The notes below the pieces were generated by a model. It made no database searches, was not told where the DNA came from, and worked only from the letters and a program-made list of their open reading frames with translations. A stretch of 64,000 bases of DNA from Maribacter sp. (GTDB lineage: Bacteria > Bacteroidota > Bacteroidia > Flavobacteriales > Flavobacteriaceae). The DNA lies in the NCBI GenBank assembly GCA_024643345.1, contig JAHENB010000003.1, forward strand, positions 96,132-160,131, in the 5' to 3' direction. This document shows, in pieces, positions 53,430 through 62,799 of this stretch; within the stretch, counting starts at the first letter, position 1; the number at the start of each line of letters is the position of its first letter. The position numbers and the translations under genes are program-made.

Positions 53430-54563
53430 TTATGTTAAGTTAACCATAAACAGATCACTGGCAATCCCATCGGCCAAAAATTTGCCCTTTTTGGCGACCA
53501 GAAGGGCGTCACTATCCATGTATAACAAATGGTTTTGCAGGTGTGGGCCTGCCTGTTGTAGGGCATATTCCAGATATTGTTGCCCAAATTCCGATTCAAT
53601 TCTACTAAGGGAAACGCCCCAAACCGTTCGAAGTCCGGTCATCACATATTCGTTGTACCGGTCTATTTTGGTAAGGGTTTCAGTTTCCATGGGAAGCCAA
53701 CCGGCCTGTATGGCCTTAAGGTATTTCGAGTTATTATCGATGTTCCATCCCCTGCGTTTGCCATCATAAGAATGGGCAGAAGGCCCAATGCCGAGATATT
53801 TTTTTCCTTGCCAATAGGCGGTATTGTTCCTGGAATAAAAACCGGGTCTGCCAAAGTTCGAGGTCTCATAGTGCACATAACCTGCGGCTTCAAGGGTGTC
53901 GATCAAAATATGAAAATGTTCCTGGGCAACGGCATCGTCTAGTGCGGGTACCGATCCTTTCTTTATCAAATGGGCCAGAGCGGTCTTCGGTTCCACGGTG
54001 AGCGCATAACTGGAAATATGCTGGATATTGAACGATAATGCCATTTCGATGTTTTGCTTCCACCTGTCATTGGTCATATTGGGCATGCCATAGATCAAGT
54101 CGATCGAAATGTTGTTAAAAATTTCACTTGCAGCCTCAATGCTCGCGATGGCTTCCCTGGCACGATGTGCCCTGTTCATCAATTTCAGGTCTTCTTCATC
54201 AAAAGACTGTATCCCAATACTGAGCCGATTGATCGAACTCTTCGATAATTGTATGATTTTGGTTTTTGACAAATCATCGGGATTGGCCTCCAAGGTTACC
54301 TCAGCAAGATCCGCTACCCTGTAATGCTCACGAATGGTCCCAACAATCGCCTCTATTTCTTCGGTTTCCAAAACAGAGGGGGTACCCCCTCCAAAATAAA
54401 TGGTCTCTACGGGCACCCCTTCAAATTCCTTCTTTCGAAGTTCCAGTTCTGATCGCAAGGCCTCGATCATGCGCGATTTTTTTTCCATATTGGTCGAAAA
54501 ATGAAAGTCACAGTAGTGACAGGCCTGCTTGCAAAACGGAATGTGGATATAGATGCCGCTCAT
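53430..54563 (-). CDS. hemW: Radical SAM heme chaperone HemW
   Basis: A 377-residue radical SAM protein of the HemW family (formerly misnamed oxygen-independent coproporphyrinogen oxidase). The cluster motif is CKQACHYC (Cys11, Cys15, Cys18), followed by the family's DFHFS. The next conserved segments are VETIYFGGGTPSVL, TLEANPDDL and RLSIGIQSFDEEDLKLMNRAH. Lack of a fourth nearby cysteine and the C-terminal HemN-type domain fit HemW, which binds and passes on heme. ruvC lies 17 bases upstream, so the two are cotranscribed. Confidence 0.92.
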   Translation of the reverse strand: MSGIYIHIPFCKQACHYCDFHFSTNMEKKSRMIEALRSELELRKKEFEGVPVETIYFGGGTPSVLETEEIEAIVGTIREHYRVADLAEVTLEANPDDLSKTKIIQLSKSSINRLSIGIQSFDEEDLKLMNRAHRAREAIASIEAASEIFNNISIDLIYGMPNMTNDRWKQNIEMALSFNIQHISSYALTVEPKTALAHLIKKGSVPALDDAVAQEHFHILIDTLEAAGYVHYETSNFGRPGFYSRNNTAYWQGKKYLGIGPSAHSYDGKRRGWNIDNNSKYLKAIQAGWLPMETETLTKIDRYNEYVMTGLRTVWGVSLSRIESEFGQQYLEYALQQAGPHLQNHLLYMDSDALLVAKKGKFLADGIASDLFMVNLT

Positions 54564-54580
54564 TTTTTAGTGCTCACTGC

Positions 54581-55135
54581 TCACTTTTTAACCCGATCAT
54601 CATTTTGTTTCACAAACGCCTCCCAACCGGAGTAAGACTTGCCCACGGTAACCTTGCCACCATTATAAAAATGGCAAACCGCAGCGGCGAGTCCGTCGGT
54701 ACTGTCAAGATTTTTGGGGAGCGATTTTAGGCCCAGGGTGGTTTGCAGCATTTTGGCCACTTGTTCCTTACTTGCGTTTCCATTGCCGGTGATGGCCATC
54801 TTGATTTTTTTGGGAAGGTATTCGGTAATGGGTATCTGGCGGGAGAGCCCCGCTGCCATCGCCACACCCTGTGCCCTGCCCAGCTTTAGCATCGACTGTA
54901 CGTTTTTTCCATAAAAAGGCGCTTCAATGGCAATTTCATCGGGATGGAAGGTATCGATCAATTCGAGGGTACGCTCAAAAATGATCTTTAATTTCAGGTA
55001 GGGATCTTCGTATTTTTTGAGAAGCAGTTCGTTCAATTGTAGAAACTCCATTTTTTGGTTTACAACCTTGATCAGGCCAAAACCCATAATGGTGGTTCCC
55101 GGATCTATTCCCAATATAATTTTTTCAGTAGCCAA
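54581..55135 (-). CDS. ruvC: Holliday junction resolvase RuvC
   Basis: A 184-residue endonuclease that resolves Holliday junctions with RuvAB. Catalytic acidic residues are visible in the expected order: Asp11 (LGIDPGTT), Glu71 (IAIEAPFYGKN), then Asp144 and Asp147 (LDSTDGLAAAVCH). The C-terminus is slightly extended and basic. It follows the small lipoprotein gene by nine bases and precedes hemW by 17. Confidence 0.94.
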   Translation of the reverse strand: MATEKIILGIDPGTTIMGFGLIKVVNQKMEFLQLNELLLKKYEDPYLKLKIIFERTLELIDTFHPDEIAIEAPFYGKNVQSMLKLGRAQGVAMAAGLSRQIPITEYLPKKIKMAITGNGNASKEQVAKMLQTTLGLKSLPKNLDSTDGLAAAVCHFYNGGKVTVGKSYSGWEAFVKQNDDRVKK

Positions 55136-55144
55136 GCGCGGTCT

Positions 55145-55621
55145 TTAATTTGTATTGAATACAATTGGGATTCGAAACTTCGTTTTTACCGGAATACCTC
55201 GTTTTAAAGCAGGGGACAAATTAGGCAAGGTGCCCAGGCTCTCTTTGATGATTTGGTCGAAACCGGGCATTTGTCTGTTGATGGCACTGTCTTTTTCAAT
55301 ATGAACCACGGTTATCCTTCCTTTTTGGTCTACCAAAAAATCGACCTGTACCATAGGGTCGGTCCCTTCTTTAAAAACATAATCGAACTCCTTTAATTTT
55401 TTGGCACATTTCGCCAAGACCTCCTCTTCAAAGCATTTCCTCTGCTCCGTTTTCGAAGCAGATTCATCGCAGGTTTCGAAGAGCGGATAGGCATCTACCT
55501 CGTTCCAGTCGATCTCCAACATTTCCCGTTCGACCAATTCACGTGTTTTGACCTCTTTGGATACAAACCATTCACAGGAGGTCAACAAACAAATAAAGAC
55601 CAAAAGCATATAGTGCCTCAT
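55145..55621 (-). CDS. Lipoprotein with TonB C-terminal-like domain
   Basis: A 158-residue lipoprotein. The ORF track begins 43 codons earlier; the ATG at 55621 is chosen because it gives a proper lipoprotein signal (MRHYMLLVFICLLTSC, lipobox Cys16). The C-terminal half (VQVDFLVDQKGRITVVHIE, then LSPALKRGIPVKTKFRIPIVFN) has the strand pattern of a TonB C-terminal domain, but there is no TonB membrane anchor or proline-rich spacer. Several cysteines (CDES, KCFEEEVLAKC) precede it. It may bind outer-membrane partners. It leads into ruvC and hemW. Confidence 0.78.
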   Translation of the reverse strand: MRHYMLLVFICLLTSCEWFVSKEVKTRELVEREMLEIDWNEVDAYPLFETCDESASKTEQRKCFEEEVLAKCAKKLKEFDYVFKEGTDPMVQVDFLVDQKGRITVVHIEKDSAINRQMPGFDQIIKESLGTLPNLSPALKRGIPVKTKFRIPIVFNTN

Positions 55622-55767
55622 AAGCTTGAAATTCCAAGCGGAAATTACGACTTTTTGGGGAGGTGGCACAAAATGCAGTGCATACAATCTCCAATTCTGG
55701 TTGCTATAATAAGGTAGGAAAGCGTAACAAAACCGTGTTATCTTCGTCAAACCAAAAATATTTGCCC

Positions 55768-56283
55768 ATGGATTTAGTATTGCTTCTCCTAGGATTCATC
55801 TTGATGCTCATCGGCATCCTAGGAAGTTTCCTGCCCGTATTGCCGGGCCCCCCAATCAGTTGGGTCGGTCTGTTGCTGCTTTATCTCACCAAGGCCATCC
55901 CAGATGATTGGTGGTTATTGGGCATTACCGCGGGCATTGCCCTGGTCGTCTTCGCATTGGATTATATCATTCCGGCCATGGGCACCAAACAGTTCGGAGG
56001 TACGAGGGCAGGTATGATTGGTACTACCATAGGGTTGCTGGTCGCCCTGATCTTCCCGATCCTGGGATTATTGGGCATCGTCATTTGGCCCTTTTTAGGC
56101 GCACTGGTTGGGGAATTGCTCAACAAAGCCGACCAAAAAAAGGCCCTTAAGGCGGCCTTTGGCTCTTTTATGGGATTTCTTACGGGTACTTTTTTGAAAT
56201 TTCTTGTCGCCATTGTGTACTTGGGGCTATTTCTTTCGAAGGCCTGGGACTATAAATCGGCACTGTTTCCCTATTTCAATTAA
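55768..56283 (+). CDS. DUF456 membrane protein
   Basis: A 171-residue protein with about four hydrophobic segments and many glycines: LGFILMLIGILGSFLPVLPGPPISWVGLLLLYLT at the N-terminus and FGGTRAGMIGTTIGLLVALIFPILGLLGIVIWPFLGALVGELL in the middle, as in DUF456. The ATG at 55768 (MDLVLLLLG) is preferred to the long ORF start at 55663, which overlaps the divergent lipoprotein region. A near -7 box (TATCTTCG) lies about 25 bases upstream. Function unknown. Confidence 0.88.
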   Translation: MDLVLLLLGFILMLIGILGSFLPVLPGPPISWVGLLLLYLTKAIPDDWWLLGITAGIALVVFALDYIIPAMGTKQFGGTRAGMIGTTIGLLVALIFPILGLLGIVIWPFLGALVGELLNKADQKKALKAAFGSFMGFLTGTFLKFLVAIVYLGLFLSKAWDYKSALFPYFN

Positions 56284-56286
56284 GAT

Positions 56287-56841
56287 TTACTCCATCCAGA
56301 TCACTTTGTCCTCAATGGGTGCTCTTGATACTTCGGGAATCACCCCATCGTAATGTCCCATATAGAAAAAACCCAGACATTTTTCACCTTCGTTCAAATC
56401 AAAAAATTCATCCATGTACTTAATGAGCCCAGGGGAACTCCAATAGCAACCGATACCCATTTCTGTGCAGCAGAGCCACATGTTCTGCACGGCCATGGCC
56501 ATGGCTGCAATTTCTTCCCACTCGGGCAAACTTTCCCTGGGGTCGCGCTGAAGGCAAATGGCGATCACGGCACTGGACCGCTGTGGATTCTCCAAAAACT
56601 TCCTCGTTTTTAGCTGTTGTGGCCTGGTCGCGATTTCCCGATACTTATTCGACAAAAATTGGCCCAATCTTGTCTTTGCGCCTCCTTGAAGCACCTTGAA
56701 CCGCCAAGGTTCGGTTCTTTTATGGGTCGGAGCCCAGTTGGCCGCTTCCAAGATTTTTTTAATATCACCTTTTGCTATGGGCTCCCCATTGTACTGTACG
56801 GGAAATACGGAACGTCTGTTTTTGATCAACTCAAATATCAT
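56287..56841 (-). CDS. Nitroreductase family protein
   Basis: A 184-residue FMN-dependent oxidoreductase of the nitroreductase family. The FMN-binding opening is ELIKNRRSVFP, then ILEAANWAPTHKRTEPWRFKVLQG and, later, MAMAVQNMWLCCTEMGIGCYWSSPG. The ATG at 56841 (MIFELIKNRRS) is preferred over the long ORF start because members begin there. Three bases separate its stop from the convergent DUF456 stop. The substrate is not predictable. Confidence 0.9.
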   Translation of the reverse strand: MIFELIKNRRSVFPVQYNGEPIAKGDIKKILEAANWAPTHKRTEPWRFKVLQGGAKTRLGQFLSNKYREIATRPQQLKTRKFLENPQRSSAVIAICLQRDPRESLPEWEEIAAMAMAVQNMWLCCTEMGIGCYWSSPGLIKYMDEFFDLNEGEKCLGFFYMGHYDGVIPEVSRAPIEDKVIWME

Positions 56842-56963
56842 GGTGGTTTTGTTTAGATCTGTAAATTTATGGTTTTGGTCACAAATCGTTTCCTCTATAA
56901 GCTGTTTCAGTCTCAAACATTATCAATACTTTTAGGGGACATAACCATAACTGCCCACCCAAG

Positions 56964-58538
56964 ATGTCTACAGCATACTTTCTTTTTGGCGAACAAACGC
57001 TGACCGCAGGCAAGGCGCTTCGCATTGCCCACGGAAAAATTCAGGTACGAATATCCGAAGCCCAAAGAAAAAAAGTCAGGAAAAGCAAAGAGGTGGTCGC
57101 AAAAATTGTAGCGCAGGGAGCACCGGTTTACGGAATCAATACCGGTTTTGGACCCCTATGTACCACCAAAATCTCCAAATCGGAAACCACCATATTACAG
57201 ACCAACATTCTTAAAAGCCATAGTGTCGGTGTTGGGACGCCAATAGACACCGAAGTAGCAAAACTCATGTTGATCCTAAAAGTACATGCGCTTGCAAAGG
57301 GGTATTCCGGAATTGCGGAAACCACCTTGGACCGAATCTTATGGCACATTCAAAATGATGCCATTCCTACGGTGCCATCACAGGGGTCGGTTGGTGCGTC
57401 AGGAGATCTTGCTCCCCTGGCCCATCTCTTTTTGCCATTGATCGGGTTGGGCAAAGTGACCTTCCAAGGCAAGCTAATTCCCACAACTGAACTCTTTGAA
57501 AAAATGGGGCTTAAGCCCCTCGAACTGGGCCCAAAGGAAGGTCTGGCCCTGATCAACGGTACCCAATTCATCTTGGCACATGCCGTAAAGGTGGTTGAAA
57601 AACTGCACAGTTGCCTTGCACAGGCCGATATCATCGGGGCCATGATGATAGAGGGCCTGCAGGGATCTGTAAAACCCTTTTACCCGGAGTTGCACGCACT
57701 GCGGCCATTTAAGGGGAACATCCATGTGGCCTCCCGGGTGAAGTCGCTTTTGGTGGGCTCTGAAATCATGGAAGACCATATCGATTGCGATCGGGTGCAA
57801 GACCCGTACTCTCTAAGATGTATCCCTCAAGTGCACGGCGCCTCGAGAAACGCTTGGCTCCACCTAAAAGAACTGCTCGAAATTGAACTGAACGCGGTGA
57901 CCGATAATCCCGTGATCATTGACCAGGAACTCACAATCAGCGGGGGCAACTTTCATGGGCAGCCTTTGGCCATGGCCTTGGACTATGCCTGTTTGGCCGC
58001 TTCCGAAGTCGGTAACATTTCCGACCGTAGGATCTATTTGGCATTGGAGGGCAATAGCCCCGGTATTCCCAAACTCTTGATGAAAGACACCGGTATCAAT
58101 TCGGGCTATATGATCTTGCAGTATACCTCCGCGGCTCTGGCCAGTGAGAATAAGGGCCTCTGTTTTCCTGCGAGTGCCGATAGCATTCCCACCTCCCTTG
58201 GTCAAGAAGACCATGTGAGCATGGGCTCGATCAGCGGCAGAAAGGCCCTACAGGTCCTTGGCAATGTTGAAAAGATTTTGGCCATAGAACTGTTGACCGC
58301 GGCACAGGCATTTGAGTTTAGAAAGCCAATGAAATCAGGGGTTTTGTTGGAAGAAGTGCATAAAACCATTCGAAAGAGGGTGCCCTTCGCGGATAAGGAT
58401 AGGGTATTCGCACTGGATATTGAAGTGGGCATTGAGATGGTAGAGACCAAAATAATCATCACTACAATAGAAAATAAATGCAAAAAAGCAAAAGTATCCC
58501 TGGAAACCCCCTATTACAAAGAATTTGAAACCTATTGA
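56964..58538 (+). CDS. hutH: Histidine ammonia-lyase
   Basis: First step of histidine breakdown: histidine to urocanate and ammonia. The enzyme forms its own MIO cofactor from Ala145-Ser146-Gly147 in GSVGASGDLAPLAH. Other family motifs are YGINTGFGPL, NGTQFILAHAV, QDPYSLRCIPQVHGA and GNFHGQPLAMALD. It is 524 residues long, as usual. It begins the operon hutH-hutI-hutU-hutG, all on the plus strand with small gaps, so the whole pathway to glutamate is encoded here. Confidence 0.96.
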   Translation: MSTAYFLFGEQTLTAGKALRIAHGKIQVRISEAQRKKVRKSKEVVAKIVAQGAPVYGINTGFGPLCTTKISKSETTILQTNILKSHSVGVGTPIDTEVAKLMLILKVHALAKGYSGIAETTLDRILWHIQNDAIPTVPSQGSVGASGDLAPLAHLFLPLIGLGKVTFQGKLIPTTELFEKMGLKPLELGPKEGLALINGTQFILAHAVKVVEKLHSCLAQADIIGAMMIEGLQGSVKPFYPELHALRPFKGNIHVASRVKSLLVGSEIMEDHIDCDRVQDPYSLRCIPQVHGASRNAWLHLKELLEIELNAVTDNPVIIDQELTISGGNFHGQPLAMALDYACLAASEVGNISDRRIYLALEGNSPGIPKLLMKDTGINSGYMILQYTSAALASENKGLCFPASADSIPTSLGQEDHVSMGSISGRKALQVLGNVEKILAIELLTAAQAFEFRKPMKSGVLLEEVHKTIRKRVPFADKDRVFALDIEVGIEMVETKIIITTIENKCKKAKVSLETPYYKEFETY

Positions 58539-58542
58539 ACCC

Positions 58543-59793
58543 ATGAACAAAAAAACACTCATAGGCCCATTCAAACAGCTCCTTACCATGACAGGGCTGC
58601 CCATGAAAGGTCCCATTGCCGATTGTGAACTGGTGGTCCTGGAACATGCGGGCATGCTAGTGGAAGCCGGAAAAATAAGTGCCATTGGAAATTTTACCGA
58701 GCTATCGGAAAAATCAAAGGATGCCATAGTGCATAGGCTACAGGGCGACCATGTTGCCCTCCCTGGACTGGTAGACGCGCATACCCATATCTGTTTTGCA
58801 GGTTCAAGGGCCAACGACTATGCCATGAGAAATGCGGGCAAAAGTTATCTGGAAATTGCCAAAGCCGGGGGCGGGATATGGGATACCGTGGTACAAACCC
58901 GGAATGCCAGCCCCGAAGAATTGGTAAAGGGCATTGTGAAAAGGGCAAACAGGCACCTAAAAAACGGAGTCACTACCCTGGAAGTCAAAAGCGGTTACGG
59001 ACTTTCGATCACAGAGGAACTTAAAATGCTCCATGCCATTAAAAAAGCGAAGGAAGTTTTGAATGTGGACCTTATCCCCACTTGTCTGGCCGCGCACATG
59101 TTGCCCAAAGACTATTCGGGAAGTGCCGAAGCGTATCTTGAGGAGATCAGTTCGGTTCTTTTTCCCAAGCTTTTGGAAGAAGGGCTTGCCAATCGTATCG
59201 ATGCCTTTATCGAGCAAAGCGCTTTCGATCGGGCACAGATCCGTCCGTATTTTCAAAAAGCGAAAGCGATGGGATTTGAGATTACCGTACATGCCGATCA
59301 GTTTACGACCGGCGGAAGTGCGTTGGCCGTGGAATTTGGAGCGATCAGCGCAGATCATTTGGAGGTCAGTACAGACCGCGAAATAGAATTATTGGCAAAC
59401 AGCAAGGTCATTGCCACTGCCCTTCCAGGCGCTTCTTTAGGCTTGGGATGTGGCTACGCCCCAGCAAGAAAAATACTTGACGCAGGCGGGGCTTTGGCCA
59501 TTGCCAGCGACCACAATCCCGGCTCGGCCCCAATGGGCGATCTTTTGACCCAGGCTTCGCTATTGGGGGCATTTGAAAAATTGACCAATGCCGAGGTATT
59601 GGCCGGTATCACCTTTAGGGCCGCTGCAGCACTGAACCTGAAAGATAGAGGGCAATTATCGGAAGGACTTTTGGCCGACTTCAGCCTTTTCCACACCAAT
59701 CATTTCAACGAAATCCTATACAATCAAGGCAACCTGAAGCCGTGTATGGTATGGAAAAAAGGGGAACTCGTTTTTAATAAACATAAGGGTTGA
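58543..59793 (+). CDS. hutI: Imidazolonepropionase
   Basis: Third step of the pathway: imidazolonepropionate to N-formimidoylglutamate. An amidohydrolase of 416 residues with metal motif DAHTHICFAGSRANDYAMR, then AGGGIWDTV, EVKSGYGLSITEELKML, the metal histidine in VHADQFT and SADHLE, and the late aspartate in ASDHNPGSAP. The ORF track starts at a TTG inside hutH; the ATG at 58543, four bases after the hutH stop, is more likely. Confidence 0.95.
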   Translation: MNKKTLIGPFKQLLTMTGLPMKGPIADCELVVLEHAGMLVEAGKISAIGNFTELSEKSKDAIVHRLQGDHVALPGLVDAHTHICFAGSRANDYAMRNAGKSYLEIAKAGGGIWDTVVQTRNASPEELVKGIVKRANRHLKNGVTTLEVKSGYGLSITEELKMLHAIKKAKEVLNVDLIPTCLAAHMLPKDYSGSAEAYLEEISSVLFPKLLEEGLANRIDAFIEQSAFDRAQIRPYFQKAKAMGFEITVHADQFTTGGSALAVEFGAISADHLEVSTDREIELLANSKVIATALPGASLGLGCGYAPARKILDAGGALAIASDHNPGSAPMGDLLTQASLLGAFEKLTNAEVLAGITFRAAAALNLKDRGQLSEGLLADFSLFHTNHFNEILYNQGNLKPCMVWKKGELVFNKHKG

Positions 59794-59809
59794 ACAAAAA
59801 TTAAAGGTT

Positions 59810-61822
59810 ATGCCGAAATCCGATTTCAAATCACAACTGCTGCAAGGAATACCCGATCAACTTCCGCCAAAAAAGGTATTTTCTAAAGGGGCCAATCATG
59901 CGCCCAAGCGTAAGGATATCCTGTCCTTGGAGGAGAAAAAATTGGCGTTACGAAATGCCCTGCGCTACTTTCCAGCTGCATGGCATGCAGAACTTTCCAA
60001 GGAGTTTGCCCAAGAACTAATTTCCTATGGCAGAATCTATATGTACCGTTTCAAGCCAGAATACAAAATGTACGCACGGTCCATAGCCGAATATCCCGCA
60101 AAAACGGTTTCGGCCGCTGCCATCATGTTGATGGTCCAAAATAACCTTGATCCCGAAGTTGCCCAGCATCCTGAGGAACTGATCACCTATGGTGGCAACG
60201 GGGCGGTATTTCAGAACTGGGCGCAATATCTATTGACCATGCAATACTTGGCCGCCATGACCGATGAACAGACCCTGCATATCTATTCGGGCCATCCCAT
60301 GGGATTGTTCCCTTCCACCAAAGAGGCCCCTAGGGTAGTGGTCACCAATGGGATGATGATCCCCAACTATTCCAAGCCCGATGATTGGGAAAAATTCAAT
60401 GCCCTCGGGGTTACCCAATATGGTCAAATGACCGCAGGGTCCTACATGTACATTGGGCCACAGGGCATCGTGCACGGTACGGCCATCACCGTGATGAATG
60501 CTTTTCGCAAGGTATTGGGCAAATCGGAATCGCCCAAGGGCAAGATTTTTTTGACCTCCGGATTGGGCGGTATGAGCGGTGCCCAACCCAAAGCCGGAAA
60601 TATAGCGGGATGTATCACGGTCTGTGCTGAAGTCAATGCCGCCGCGGCCAGGAAAAGACATCAACAAGGCTGGGTCGATGAATTGATCGACGATATCGCG
60701 ACTTTGATCGGCCGTGCCCAAAAAGCCATACAAGGAAACGAAGTGGTTTCCTTGGCCTATATAGGCAATATCGTGGAAGTTTGGGAACGATTCTATGAAG
60801 AAGACCTATTTGTGCATTTGGGATCGGACCAAACCTCCTTGCACAATCCTTGGGCGGGGGGGTATTATCCCGTGGGATTGTCGTTTGAGGCCTCAAATAC
60901 AATGATGCGGGCCGATCCCGATGGCTTTAAAAAGCAAGTACGGCAATCTTTGCGCAGGCAGGCCGCGGCCATCAATCGGCATACGGCCAAGGGAACCTAT
61001 TTCTTCGACTATGGGAATGCCTTTTTGCTGGAGGCCTCGAGAGCGGGCGCAGAGGTGATGGCCGAAAACCAAATCGATTTTCGATATCCTTCCTATGTTC
61101 AGGATATTTTGGGGCCCTTATGTTTCGATTACGGTTTTGGCCCTTTCCGATGGGTCTGTACCTCGGGAGATCCGGATGATCTCAAAAAGACCGATCGCAT
61201 AGCACTCAAGGTCCTGAAAGCCCTGAAGGTGAACAGTCCGATCGAGATCCAACAACAAATGCAGGACAACATCAAGTGGATAAGGGAAGCGGAGCAAAAC
61301 CGATTGGTGGTGGGTTCCCAAGCGCGAATACTCTATGCCGACGCTGAAGGGCGCGCCAAGATCGCGGAAGCCTTTAACAAGGCCATCCAAGCTGGCGAAA
61401 TTACGGCCCCTGTAGTATTGGGTCGCGACCACCATGATGTAAGTGGCACCGATTCGCCCTTCCGTGAAACCAGTAATATTTATGATGGGAGCAAGTTTAC
61501 GGCAGATATGGCCATCCATAACGTGATCGGGGACAGTTTTCGGGGCGCCACCTGGGTTTCCATCCACAATGGTGGAGGCGTAGGTTGGGGCGAAGTGGTC
61601 AATGGGGGATTTGGAATGGTTTTGGACGGTTCGGACGAAGCCTCCATAAGGTTAAAAAATATGTTGTTCTATGATGTCAACAATGGCATCGCGCGCCGAA
61701 GTTGGGCCAGAAATAAAGAAGCGCTTTTTGCAATACAGCGGGAAATGGCAAGAACGCCCGAATTGAAGGTCACCTTGCCCAATTTGGTGGCGGATGCGCT
61801 ACTTGACGATTTATTCAATTGA
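59810..61822 (+). CDS. hutU: Urocanate hydratase
   Basis: Second step of histidine breakdown: NAD-dependent hydration of urocanate. The 670-residue protein carries the family motifs ELITYGGNGAVFQNWAQY, GQMTAGSYMYIGPQGIVHGT, LTSGLGGMSGAQPKAG and GRDHHDVSGTDSPFRETSNI. It is longer than the roughly 550-residue proteobacterial enzyme but in the range of other family members. It starts 17 bases after hutI and its stop overlaps the track start of hutG. Confidence 0.95.
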   Translation: MPKSDFKSQLLQGIPDQLPPKKVFSKGANHAPKRKDILSLEEKKLALRNALRYFPAAWHAELSKEFAQELISYGRIYMYRFKPEYKMYARSIAEYPAKTVSAAAIMLMVQNNLDPEVAQHPEELITYGGNGAVFQNWAQYLLTMQYLAAMTDEQTLHIYSGHPMGLFPSTKEAPRVVVTNGMMIPNYSKPDDWEKFNALGVTQYGQMTAGSYMYIGPQGIVHGTAITVMNAFRKVLGKSESPKGKIFLTSGLGGMSGAQPKAGNIAGCITVCAEVNAAAARKRHQQGWVDELIDDIATLIGRAQKAIQGNEVVSLAYIGNIVEVWERFYEEDLFVHLGSDQTSLHNPWAGGYYPVGLSFEASNTMMRADPDGFKKQVRQSLRRQAAAINRHTAKGTYFFDYGNAFLLEASRAGAEVMAENQIDFRYPSYVQDILGPLCFDYGFGPFRWVCTSGDPDDLKKTDRIALKVLKALKVNSPIEIQQQMQDNIKWIREAEQNRLVVGSQARILYADAEGRAKIAEAFNKAIQAGEITAPVVLGRDHHDVSGTDSPFRETSNIYDGSKFTADMAIHNVIGDSFRGATWVSIHNGGGVGWGEVVNGGFGMVLDGSDEASIRLKNMLFYDVNNGIARRSWARNKEALFAIQREMARTPELKVTLPNLVADALLDDLFN

Positions 61823-61824
61823 TT

Positions 61825-62799
61825 ATGGAGGGATACAAAAAGGCAAACCCAAAACTGTGGACGGGCCGATCATCGGACCAAAAATTATACCTGCACGAAA
61901 AAGTAAAATACATCGACCTTAAAACCATCGCAACCGAAAGACTTCCCAAAAAATCTATCGCCATTCTGGGCTATGATTGCGATGAAGGGGTTAGAAGAAA
62001 CCAAGGAAGGATCGGTGCCGCGGAAGGGCCCGATGCCATCCGGAGTGCCTTGGCAAAATTGCCCAACCATCTTTCCGAAAATACCGATCTCTTCGACTTG
62101 GGTAGCATTCGTTGTGTTCAAGGGGATATGGAAACTGCCCAGATTCGCTTGGCCGAATACGTGGAACAGATCCTCAAACAAAATTGCTTGCCCATACTCC
62201 TGGGGGGTGGGCACGATATCGCCTACGGACATTATAAGGGCATCAGACAATTTTTAGGGAAGGATAAACGTATCGGCATTATCAATTTCGATGCGCATTT
62301 CGATCTGCGGTCGAACAACATCGGCAACAACTCGGGTACGCCATTTTTTCAGATTGCCCAAGATTGTGCAACGGAGGGCACTTCTTTCAATTATCTGTGC
62401 TTGGGTATCAGAAAGGATGCGAACACTAGGGTATTGTTCCAAAGCGCCAAGGAATTGGGGGTACGCTTTATTGAAAAAGAACGCTTTAACATGTATTTTT
62501 TGGAAGAGGTTCAGCGGGAAGTACTTCAGTTCATCGAGGAAGTCGATTGCATTTATACCAGCATTGACATGGACGGTTTTTCTTCCGCTTATGCACCTGG
62601 AGTGAGTTCCCCGTATCCTTCCGGCTATTCCCCGGAAGTGGTCTTTGAAGTTTTAAGAAGCATTGTGCATTCCAAAAAAGTGATCGGTATTGATGTTGCA
62701 GAAATGAATCCTACCTATGATATCGACAACCAAACCGCTAAGATGGCCGCAGCATTGCTTCACTTTTCGGTACATCAAACAGATCTACTCCAACCATGA
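61825..62799 (+). CDS. hutG: Formimidoylglutamase
   Basis: Fourth step: N-formimidoylglutamate to glutamate and formamide. A 324-residue member of the arginase/agmatinase superfamily. The manganese-site motifs are GGGHDIAYGHYKG, NFDAHFDLR and SIDMDGFSSAYAPGVS. The ATG at 61825 is preferred over the TTG of the track; it lies two bases after the hutU stop. Its last 15 bases overlap the convergent hmgA gene. Confidence 0.93.
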   Translation: MEGYKKANPKLWTGRSSDQKLYLHEKVKYIDLKTIATERLPKKSIAILGYDCDEGVRRNQGRIGAAEGPDAIRSALAKLPNHLSENTDLFDLGSIRCVQGDMETAQIRLAEYVEQILKQNCLPILLGGGHDIAYGHYKGIRQFLGKDKRIGIINFDAHFDLRSNNIGNNSGTPFFQIAQDCATEGTSFNYLCLGIRKDANTRVLFQSAKELGVRFIEKERFNMYFLEEVQREVLQFIEEVDCIYTSIDMDGFSSAYAPGVSSPYPSGYSPEVVFEVLRSIVHSKKVIGIDVAEMNPTYDIDNQTAKMAAALLHFSVHQTDLLQP

